DNA of 64,000 nucleotides. Source: an uncultured Lachnospiraceae bacterium. GTDB taxonomy: Bacteria; Bacillota; Clostridia; Lachnospirales; Lachnospiraceae. Numbering within the stretch: the first letter of the stretch is position 1; each line of letters starts with the position of its first letter. The DNA lies in NCBI GenBank assembly GCA_902775895.1, contig CACYNO010000001.1:186001-250000 (forward strand), written 5' to 3'. The position numbers and the translations under genes are program-made. Below are positions 35,111-42,083 of this stretch, piece after piece. Under the pieces are notes generated by a model that made no database searches, had not been told where the DNA came from, and was given only the letters and a program-made list of their open reading frames with translations.

Positions 35111-36144
35111 GTGAAAACCTTTTAGAATTAAAGGATTATTCCGTAAGCTTTAATACTCCCAAAGGAGAGGTTGAAGCCGTAAGGAATGTTAATTTAGAGC
35201 TGAAACCCGGTGAGATATTGGGGGTTGTAGGGGAATCAGGATGCGGTAAGACGGTTATGTGCAAGTCCGTTATGAAGCTTATGCCCAAAAACGCTTTTAT
35301 CAAGTCGGGTAGTGTAAAAGTACAGGGGGAGGATATCACTTCATATAAAGAAAGGGATATGCGCCCCCTTCGCGGGAAAAGATTTGCCATGGTGTTTCAG
35401 GATCCAATGACAAGCCTTAATCCTACCATTCCCATCGGAAAGCAGATAACCGAGTCAATATTAAAGCACGAAAAAGTAAGTACGGATGAGGCTAAAAGAA
35501 GGGCTATTGAGATGCTTGATCTGGTGGGGATCAAAGATCCTAACGAGCGTTTTAAACTTCAACCCCATTTCTTTTCGGGAGGAATGAGGCAACGCTGCGT
35601 CCTTGCGGTTGCCCTTGCATCTAAGCCGGAGCTTTTGTTTGCCGATGAGGCTACAACTGCGCTTGATGTGACGGTGGAGGAAAAGATACTTAATCTTCTG
35701 CTGGATATCAGGGAAAGACTTGGCATAGGGATGGTCTTTATATCCCATGATCTGGGTGCCGTAGCCAGGGTGGCGGACAGAGTGGCTGTGATGTATGCCG
35801 GTAAGATAGTAGAGATAGGGACTGCAGAGGAGATTTATTACGACCCGAGGCATCCTTATACATGGGGATTGTTGTCCTCTCTTCCGGCACTTGCAAGAAA
35901 AGACGGAGAGTTGAATTTTATTCATGGCATGCCGCCTTCTCTGATTGACCCTCCTCCGGGGGATGCGTTTGCAGAGCGTAATAAATATGCGCTTGCTATT
36001 GATTATGAGAAAGAACCGCCTATGTTTCAGATATCAGAGACTCACAGTGCGGCCACATGGCTGTTGGACGAAAGAGCTCCCAGAGTGGTGTCTCCGGTAA
36101 ATTTGAAAAAAAGGAGTGCGTTATGGCAACAGATACGATCATAG
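35107..36144 (+). CDS. ABC importer ATPase, DppD/NikD type without the Cys cluster, importer 2
   Basis: The 345-residue ATPase has Walker A GESGCGKT, Q-loop FQDPMTSLNP, signature FSGGMRQRC and Walker B LLFADEATTALD (Ala instead of Pro after Glu). The C-terminal extension aligns with the oligopeptide-type Cys domain, but the four Cys are gone: the segment reads GDAFAERNKYALAIDY and later HSAATW. The ATG overlaps the stop of the binding-protein gene (ATGA), so coupling is likely; an extension to 35077 lies inside that gene. Confidence 0.9.
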   Translation: MSENLLELKDYSVSFNTPKGEVEAVRNVNLELKPGEILGVVGESGCGKTVMCKSVMKLMPKNAFIKSGSVKVQGEDITSYKERDMRPLRGKRFAMVFQDPMTSLNPTIPIGKQITESILKHEKVSTDEAKRRAIEMLDLVGIKDPNERFKLQPHFFSGGMRQRCVLAVALASKPELLFADEATTALDVTVEEKILNLLLDIRERLGIGMVFISHDLGAVARVADRVAVMYAGKIVEIGTAEEIYYDPRHPYTWGLLSSLPALARKDGELNFIHGMPPSLIDPPPGDAFAERNKYALAIDYEKEPPMFQISETHSAATWLLDERAPRVVSPVNLKKRSALWQQIRS

Positions 36145-37001
36145 AAGCAAAGGATCTGTGTCTGCATTTTAAGATTGATGAAGATTATACTGTAAAGGCC
36201 ATAGACGGAGTGTCTTTAGAGATAAAAGACGGAGAGGTTTTTGGCCTTGTGGGAGAGACAGGATGTGGTAAGTCAACCACCGCAAGGGCTTTATGCGGAA
36301 TGTATAAGCCGACAGGCGGAGATATATTGTACAGGGGAGAATCCGTAAAGCGGAAAGAGACATTAAACCGGATGCATAAGGAAATACAGATGATATTTCA
36401 GGATTCCGGTGCGGCGCTTAATCCCAGGATGACTGTGGAAAAGATTATACTTGAGCCGTTGAAGATTCATCACATGCCTGTAAACAGTGCGGATATAAAG
36501 CACAGATTTGACTATATCCTTGAGAAGTCAGGACTTGATAAGAGTCATTTATCCAAGTATCCGCAGGAGCTTTCGGGAGGACAAAGGCAAAGGGTTGCCA
36601 TAGCAAGGAGTCTTATTATGGAACCCAGGCTTGTGGTCGCGGATGAACCGGTTGCGTCTTTGGATATTTCAATACAGGCACAGATTATAAATTTATTTAA
36701 ACATTTACAAAATGAACATGGTTTTACATTTTTGTTCATAGCACATGACCTGTCGGTAGTCAGATTCATAAGTGACAGAGTCGGGGTTATGTTAAAGGGG
36801 AGACTGGTAGAGCTGGGGCCGACGGAGGAGTTGTTTAACAATCCCGTTCATCCATATACAAAGTCGCTTCTTTCCGCGATACATATACCGGACCCCGAAT
36901 ACGAAAGAAATAAGGTTTTTTTGGAATATGATACGGAGAAACCCTTGGGTGACATAATGCTTGAGGTGAGTCCGGGACATTTTGTTTTGGAAGAGATATA
37001 A
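36123..37001 (+). CDS. ABC importer ATPase, DppF/NikE type, importer 2
   Basis: The 292-residue ATPase has Walker A GETGCGKST, Q-loop IFQDSGAALNPRM, signature LSGGQRQRV and Walker B LVVADEPVASLD. ATG 36123 follows AAAAGGAG and lies 22 bases inside the upstream gene; the frame extension to 36057 is ignored. The C-terminus has HPYTKSLLSAIHIPDP and a short tail without Cys. It is the last transport gene before methyltransferase 3, 23 bases downstream. Confidence 0.92.
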   Translation: MATDTIIEAKDLCLHFKIDEDYTVKAIDGVSLEIKDGEVFGLVGETGCGKSTTARALCGMYKPTGGDILYRGESVKRKETLNRMHKEIQMIFQDSGAALNPRMTVEKIILEPLKIHHMPVNSADIKHRFDYILEKSGLDKSHLSKYPQELSGGQRQRVAIARSLIMEPRLVVADEPVASLDISIQAQIINLFKHLQNEHGFTFLFIAHDLSVVRFISDRVGVMLKGRLVELGPTEELFNNPVHPYTKSLLSAIHIPDPEYERNKVFLEYDTEKPLGDIMLEVSPGHFVLEEI

Positions 37002-37024
37002 GTATAAAGGAGAATAATTATAAG

Positions 37025-37849
37025 ATGGAAGATAAAAAGTTCAAAGAGGAAGTTGTAAAATACTGGGATGCCGGAAGTTCTGATTATGATACTGCACCGG
37101 GGCATGGTCTTTTTCATGAAAAAGAAAAACAGGAATGGATAAAAGCGTTGAAGGAGATAGTTCCCGAAGGAGCAAAGGTGCTTGATGTAGGATGTGGTAC
37201 AGGCTTTTTGACATTGCTGTTGGCTGAAATGGGACATACCGTGAAAGGTGTTGATATTTCGGAAGGTATGCAGGCTGATGCTAAAAGAAAAGCCGAGGAG
37301 CAGGGGCTTGAAGATAGGATCACATTTGAAATAGGTGACGCTGAAAACTTAAGTGAGCCTGACGGTGAATATGATGTAGTGATAAACAGACATCTCCTGT
37401 GGACGCTTCCGCATCCCGGTGAAGCCGTTGACAGCTGGATCAGGGTTGTAAAACCGGGAGGTAAAGTGATTGTCATAGACGGAGACTGGAAAGCTTACGC
37501 AAAAAAGGCAAAAGAGCGTGATAATGCCGAGCACGAGCATTCTCACGAAGAGGCACATGAGCACTGCCACGCAGACGGACACGGCCATTCCCATGGTCAT
37601 GGACACGGTCATCATGCGCATGGTCATAAAGGTCACGGAGGGCATGTATATACCCAGGAGATGAACGATAATCTTCCCTCCAGATCAGGAGAGAAAGAAG
37701 TTATGGATTACATTCAAAAAGACGGTGTAGAGATAGAGATAAAAAGACTTACTAATGTCGAAGATATTGAGCGTAAAATGTTTGCGGATGATGAATGGTT
37801 ATCCTCAGGCGAACATAAGAGATTTGCATATATATTAAACAAAGCATAA
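37025..37849 (+). CDS. Class I SAM-dependent methyltransferase 3 with a His-rich metal-binding segment
   Basis: The 274-residue protein is close to methyltransferase 1: SAM motif I VLDVGCGTGFLTLLLA (residues 52-67), KGVDISEGMQADAKRKA and VINRHLLWTLPHP. Between the core and the C-terminal strands it carries a segment (170-207) with 17 His and one Cys in 38 residues, mostly as GH and EH pairs, typical of nickel, zinc or cobalt storage or delivery regions. It is the last gene of the importer 2 operon. The segment replaces a charged linker in methyltransferase 1, so it is an added feature of this copy. Confidence 0.92.
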   Translation: MEDKKFKEEVVKYWDAGSSDYDTAPGHGLFHEKEKQEWIKALKEIVPEGAKVLDVGCGTGFLTLLLAEMGHTVKGVDISEGMQADAKRKAEEQGLEDRITFEIGDAENLSEPDGEYDVVINRHLLWTLPHPGEAVDSWIRVVKPGGKVIVIDGDWKAYAKKAKERDNAEHEHSHEEAHEHCHADGHGHSHGHGHGHHAHGHKGHGGHVYTQEMNDNLPSRSGEKEVMDYIQKDGVEIEIKRLTNVEDIERKMFADDEWLSSGEHKRFAYILNKA

Positions 37850-37874
37850 CAAACCGATTATTTGTCTACACATT

Positions 37875-37920
37875 TTGACTGTTTTAAGGATTGCTTAAGG
37901 CAGTCAATTTTGGTTATAAT
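37875..37920 (+). promoter_or_regulatory. Inverted repeat and promoter before the MsbA-like ABC gene
   Basis: TTGACTGTTTTAAG (37875-37888) pairs with CTTAAGGCAGTCAA (37894-37907), 14 pairs with two G-U, around a five-base loop. It overlaps a possible -35 TTGCTT (37891-37896), 18 bases before TATAAT (37915-37920). It may be an operator, or a weak terminator for the upstream operon since a TTTT follows the stem. Confidence 0.5.
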
Positions 37921-37953
37921 GATCTGAAAATCGGATTTTAGAAGAGGACAGAC

Positions 37954-39654
37954 ATGTTGTGGAAGAATCTTAAAAGACTTGCGGCTTACTACAAACCCTA
38001 TAGAAAAGAGTTTTATACCGATATGGTCTGTGCCATCATATCAGCCCTTATCGCTCTTGTTATACCGTTTGTCGTAAGATATGTGGTAAATACCATAGCT
38101 GTACTGCCTTCATCTGATGCGATAGTAAGAGTGAGCATAGCAGGCTTGATCCTTACCGGTCTCATAATCGCGCAGTATTTTTGCAATTATTATATTGCAT
38201 ATGTGGGGCATGTAATGGGTGCAAAAATAGAATATAACATGCGCCGCGAGATATTTGAGCATTACCAAAAGCTGTCATTTTCATTTTATGACAACCAAAA
38301 CACGGGAGGACTGCTTTCCAGGATAACATCTGATCTTTTTGATATTACCGAGCTTTTACACCATGGTCCTGAGAATATCGTTATATCTGCCATCAGGATA
38401 ATAGGAGCGTTTGTTGTGATGATCATCATAAGTCCGCCCCTTACTCTTGCGGCTTATATACTGGTGCCTGTAATGATCGTCTTTGCTTACTTTTATAATA
38501 AAAAGATGAAGGCTGCATTTAAAAGGAACAGAGAAAAGATAGGAGACGTTAATGCCCAGGTTGAAGACTCTCTGTCCGGAATACGCGTTGTCAAGTCATT
38601 TGCCAACGAAGATGTGGAAAATAAAAAATTCGGTTTCGGAAATAAAGAGTTTTTAAAAGCTAAAAGGGATTCCTACAGGCATATGGGTGGATATAATGCA
38701 GGTCTTAAAGCTTTTACAGCCATGATGACGGTTATAGTCATGGTCGTGGGCGGGATAATGATAAGTACCGGGAATCTCAGTGTTGCCGATATGCTGGCAT
38801 TTCTTTTGTACATAAACGTACTTACGGAGCCCATAAAAACCCTTATTGATTTTACAGAGATGTTCCAGAACGGTTATTCAGGATTTGAGCGTTTTACGGA
38901 GATACTTGATATATTTCCGGATATTCAGGACAAACCCGGTGCAAAAGATTTTAAAGATGTCCGTGGGGACGTCACATTCGAAAATGTGGAATTCAGATAT
39001 GGTGAGAGAAACGAGATAGTCTTCAGTAATATCAACATGGATGTTCCTGCAGGATCTTATTATGCTATCGTGGGACCTTCAGGTATAGGTAAGACCACCA
39101 TGGTAAGCCTTATACCGAGATTTTATGATATAAGCGACGGAAGTATCAAGATAGACGGTACGGATATCCGGGACGTCACCCAAAAGAGTTTAAGAGACAA
39201 TATCGGAGTAGTACAGCAGGATGTTTATCTGTTCATAGGAACAGTATACGAAAACATCTTATACGGTCGGCCTGACGCCACCAGGGAAGAGGTCATAGAG
39301 GCTGCAAAAAATGCAAATGCCCATGATTTTATCATGGAGCTTCCTGACGGATATGACACAGACATAGGCCAGCGTGGTGTGAAACTTTCAGGAGGACAAA
39401 AGCAACGCTTATCCATTGCCAGGGTTTTCCTTAAGAATCCTCCGATCCTTATATTTGACGAGGCCACAAGTGCTCTGGATAATGAAAGTGAAAAGATAGT
39501 TCAGGAGTCCATGGACAGGCTTGCCCAAAACAGGACTACTTTTGTGATAGCCCACAGGCTTACTACCGTAAGAAATGCAGAGAAAATTCTTGAAATGACG
39601 AAAACAGGAATAAAAGAGTGGGAAACCGAGGATTTTTTTGCAAATATACCGTAA
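37954..39654 (+). CDS. ABC transporter, MsbA/LmrA-like half-transporter
   Basis: The 566-residue protein has a six-segment membrane domain (about 15-310), with KLSFSFYDNQNTGGLLSRITSD typical of the intracellular loop, and an ATPase domain with Walker A GPSGIGKTT, signature LSGGQKQR, Walker B ILIFDEATSALD and H-loop AHRLTT. It is a full half-transporter and probably works as a homodimeric exporter of lipid or drug type. It has its own promoter and stands alone between the island and rpmF, so it may not belong to either block. Confidence 0.9.
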   Translation: MLWKNLKRLAAYYKPYRKEFYTDMVCAIISALIALVIPFVVRYVVNTIAVLPSSDAIVRVSIAGLILTGLIIAQYFCNYYIAYVGHVMGAKIEYNMRREIFEHYQKLSFSFYDNQNTGGLLSRITSDLFDITELLHHGPENIVISAIRIIGAFVVMIIISPPLTLAAYILVPVMIVFAYFYNKKMKAAFKRNREKIGDVNAQVEDSLSGIRVVKSFANEDVENKKFGFGNKEFLKAKRDSYRHMGGYNAGLKAFTAMMTVIVMVVGGIMISTGNLSVADMLAFLLYINVLTEPIKTLIDFTEMFQNGYSGFERFTEILDIFPDIQDKPGAKDFKDVRGDVTFENVEFRYGERNEIVFSNINMDVPAGSYYAIVGPSGIGKTTMVSLIPRFYDISDGSIKIDGTDIRDVTQKSLRDNIGVVQQDVYLFIGTVYENILYGRPDATREEVIEAAKNANAHDFIMELPDGYDTDIGQRGVKLSGGQKQRLSIARVFLKNPPILIFDEATSALDNESEKIVQESMDRLAQNRTTFVIAHRLTTVRNAEKILEMTKTGIKEWETEDFFANIP

Positions 39655-39660
39655 AATCTA

Positions 39661-39689
39661 TTGACAATGATGCACGCAGAAATTATAAT
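39661..39689 (+). promoter_or_regulatory. Strong SigA promoter of rpmF
   Basis: TTGACA (39661-39666) and TATAAT (39684-39689), exactly 17 bases apart, both perfect consensus boxes, begin seven bases after the upstream stop. GGAGG precedes the rpmF ATG. Confidence 0.93.
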
Positions 39690-39723
39690 ACCATACATGT
39701 GTGCGTGAAGGAGGTGTTAAAGC

Positions 39724-39915
39724 ATGTCGATATGTCCAAAGAATAAATCATCAAGATCAAGAAGAGATAAAAGAAGAGCAAACTGGAAGATGACTGCTCC
39801 TACCCTTGTAAGATGCAACAGATGCGGTGCGCTTATGGCACCTCACAGAGTATGTCTTACCTGCGGAAGTTACAACAAGAAGGAGATCATAGAAGTCGCT
39901 CCAACAGCAGGTTGA
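39724..39915 (+). CDS. rpmF: 50S ribosomal protein L32
   Basis: The 63-residue protein has the L32 N-terminus MSICPKNKSSRSRRDKRRAN and a zinc-ribbon with CNRCG and CLTCG pairs (the Cys-containing form). It joins the large ribosomal subunit. It is followed by a terminator and by plsX, the usual Firmicutes order. The usual upstream DUF177 gene is missing here. Confidence 0.96.
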   Translation: MSICPKNKSSRSRRDKRRANWKMTAPTLVRCNRCGALMAPHRVCLTCGSYNKKEIIEVAPTAG

Positions 39916-39923
39916 TCTTTAAC

Positions 39924-39947
39924 GGCCGGATGATCCGGTCTTTTTTT
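39924..39947 (+). terminator. Terminator after rpmF
   Basis: GGCCGGA (39924-39930) pairs with TCCGGTC (39934-39940), with a three-base loop and T7. It separates the abundant rpmF message from plsX. Confidence 0.88.
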
Positions 39948-39980
39948 ATGCTTCTTTTTATGGAAAAAAATGCACTTGAC

Positions 39981-39989
39981 TGTTATAAT
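39981..39989 (+). promoter_or_regulatory. Extended -10 promoter for plsX
   Basis: TG-T-TATAAT (39981-39989) is an extended -10 element; no good -35 box precedes it. It lies 41 bases before the plsX start and after the rpmF terminator. Confidence 0.55.
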
Positions 39990-40029
39990 ACCTTGGAACT
40001 TATTATAAAAATGTAAATGAGGTTACCGA

Positions 40030-41040
40030 ATGGGAAATAAAGCAACCATAGCATTAGATGCCTTTGGTGGTGACAATGCCCCGGATGAGATAGTAAAGGG
40101 TGCGGCGGAGTTTGCCGAAAGCGATCCGGATGCCTGTATTATCCTTGTGGGAAAGCAGGATGTGACGGAAGATATTTTACGGCAGACAGGCCGTGTACCG
40201 GGGAACATTACCGTTGTTAACGCCACAGAGGTCATAGGAGCATCAGAGCACCCGGTTAAAGCCATAAGGTCAAAAAAAGATTCATCTCTCGTTAAGGCCA
40301 TGGGACTGGTAAAGGAAGGCGAAGCCGATGCCCTTGTGTCCGCAGGGAATTCCGGAGCCCTGCTTGTAGGAGCTCAGACCATAGTGGGAAGGATAAAAGG
40401 GATAGAAAGGGCGTGTCTTGCCCCTGTAATGCCTACCACCAGAGGGCCATCCGTGATAGTCGACGGTGGTGCAAATGTGGACGCAAGAGCCGAATGGCTC
40501 CGTCAGTGGGCTATAATGGGTTCTGTTTATATGAAGCTGATGTTTGATATTGATTCTCCCAGAGTGGGGATAGTAAACATCGGCGCAGAGGAAGAAAAGG
40601 GAAATAAACTGGTCCAGGAAGCATTTGCCCTACTAAAGGAAGAAAAGTCGCTGAACTTCATCGGAAGTGTGGAGGCAAGGGACATTCCGGAGTCAGACGC
40701 TGATGTTATGGTCTGTGATGCTTTTGTGGGAAATGTGGTGCTTAAAATGTACGAAGGCGTGGCAAAGACTCTGGTATCCGAGATCAAAAAAGCCATTTTG
40801 TCAGGCACTGCATCCAAGATAGGCGGTATGCTCATAAAAAAGAGCCTTAAAGGGGTTCTTAAGACCTATGACCCGTCAAAATACGGAGGTGCCACATTGC
40901 TCGGTACTAAAAACCCCGTGGTAAAAGCCCACGGTAATTCCAAAGCGGAGCAGATCCGTATAGCCCTTGAGCATACGGCTGAGATATTGAGAAAAAATAT
41001 TGTTACAAATATAGCTGAAAATATAGACATCGGGGAATAA
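40030..41040 (+). CDS. plsX: Phosphate acyltransferase PlsX
   Basis: PlsX makes acyl phosphate from acyl-ACP for phospholipid synthesis at the membrane surface. The 336-residue protein shows IALDAFGGDNAPDEIVKGA, the ADALVSAGNSGALLVGA segment, GANVDARAEWLRQWA, NIGAEEEKGNKL, DAFVGNVVLK and GGATLLGTKNPVVKAHGNS, all typical. It is followed by acpP after about 50 bases, which fits its function. Confidence 0.96.
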   Translation: MGNKATIALDAFGGDNAPDEIVKGAAEFAESDPDACIILVGKQDVTEDILRQTGRVPGNITVVNATEVIGASEHPVKAIRSKKDSSLVKAMGLVKEGEADALVSAGNSGALLVGAQTIVGRIKGIERACLAPVMPTTRGPSVIVDGGANVDARAEWLRQWAIMGSVYMKLMFDIDSPRVGIVNIGAEEEKGNKLVQEAFALLKEEKSLNFIGSVEARDIPESDADVMVCDAFVGNVVLKMYEGVAKTLVSEIKKAILSGTASKIGGMLIKKSLKGVLKTYDPSKYGGATLLGTKNPVVKAHGNSKAEQIRIALEHTAEILRKNIVTNIAENIDIGE

Positions 41041-41087
41041 ATTTAATAAACTGTTATCTATTGAAAGCGACTAATGGAGGTATATTT

Positions 41088-41315
41088 ATGGAATTTGAAG
41101 AATTTAGCCGTATCATAGCGGATGTGCTGGGGATCGATGCCGACACCATCACAGCTGATTCGAAGTTTATTGATGATCTGGGAGCTGATTCACTTGACTT
41201 GTTTCAGATAGTTACTGATGTGGAGGATGCTTTGGATATACAGATACCGGAAGAGATGCTGGAACAGATTGTTACGGTTGAAGACGCACTGAACGCTATC
41301 AACGAGAACATATAA
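41088..41315 (+). CDS. acpP: Acyl carrier protein
   Basis: The 75-residue protein is a four-helix acyl carrier with the phosphopantetheine site DSL at Ser35 (LGADSLDLF). It carries fatty acyl chains for fatty acid and phospholipid synthesis. ATG 41088 follows TGGAGGT at ten bases; the frame extension to 41061 lacks a site. It ends before a hairpin that likely limits readthrough to rnc. Confidence 0.95.
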   Translation: MEFEEFSRIIADVLGIDADTITADSKFIDDLGADSLDLFQIVTDVEDALDIQIPEEMLEQIVTVEDALNAINENI

Positions 41316-41328
41316 TCCCGTAAGTGAG

Positions 41329-41355
41329 GGCTGTCAGCGGACAGCCCTGTTTTTA
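41329..41355 (+). terminator. Intergenic terminator between acpP and rnc
   Basis: GGGCTGTC (41329-41336) pairs with GACAGCCC (41341-41348) around AGCG, followed by TGTTTTT. It probably attenuates transcription into rnc-smc-ftsY. Confidence 0.85.
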
Positions 41356-41374
41356 TATATGAAAGGGAGACAAA

Positions 41375-42082
41375 ATGGCAAATAATGATGACCTGAAAGA
41401 GTTTCAAACAGTGATCGGATACAGCTTCAACGACATAAAGCTTCTCGAGCTGGCCCTTACGCACAGTTCTTTTGCAAATGAGCAAAGAAACTACGAACAA
41501 AGGGATGTAAGACCGCCTGACAATGAGCGTCTGGAATTTCTGGGAGATGCAGTGCTGGAGCTTGCCACCAGCAGCGATATTTACAATGATTATCCCGATA
41601 TGCCCGAAGGGAAGATGTCAAAATACCGCGCAAGCATTGTGTGCGAACCTACGCTTGCCTTATGTGCCAGGGAGTTCGGACTTCAAAAATACATAAAGCT
41701 GGGAAAAGGCGAGGATGCAACGGGAGGGCGTAACAGGGATTCCATTATCTCTGATGCACTTGAAGCGGTTATAGGAGCCATATATCTTGACGGCGGATTT
41801 GAAGATGCTACGGCCTTTATCGGAAAGTTCATTCTGGATGATATTGAGAAAAGACGTCTTTTTTATGACAGTAAATCAACGCTGCAGGAGCTTGTCCAGG
41901 GCATGGGAAAGGAAGTCGTGTATAACGATATTTCCGAGGAAGGACCGCAGCATGATAAGGTATTTACTGTGGAGGTGGAGTCACCGGGATTATTTAAGAT
42001 AAAAGCTTCGGGGCATACAAAAAAGAGCGCACAGCAGAGTGCGGCGTACAAAGCATTGATCAGATTAAAAGAGAAGGAATGA
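41375..42082 (+). CDS. rnc: Ribonuclease III
   Basis: RNase III cuts double-stranded RNA, including rRNA precursors. The 235-residue protein has the catalytic signature ERLEFLGDAVLEL, the second acidic site in DALEAVIGAIYLDGG and a C-terminal dsRNA-binding domain (about 155-232, with KSAQQSAAYKALIRL). It starts after AAAGGGAG and is one base from smc, so the two genes are coupled. Confidence 0.96.
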   Translation: MANNDDLKEFQTVIGYSFNDIKLLELALTHSSFANEQRNYEQRDVRPPDNERLEFLGDAVLELATSSDIYNDYPDMPEGKMSKYRASIVCEPTLALCAREFGLQKYIKLGKGEDATGGRNRDSIISDALEAVIGAIYLDGGFEDATAFIGKFILDDIEKRRLFYDSKSTLQELVQGMGKEVVYNDISEEGPQHDKVFTVEVESPGLFKIKASGHTKKSAQQSAAYKALIRLKEKE

Positions 42083-42083
42083 T

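Noticed and set aside
20208-37849. Search for integrase, transposase or attachment-site repeats at the island edges
   Set aside because: No recombinase gene or matching direct repeats were seen; the island claim rests on gene order only.
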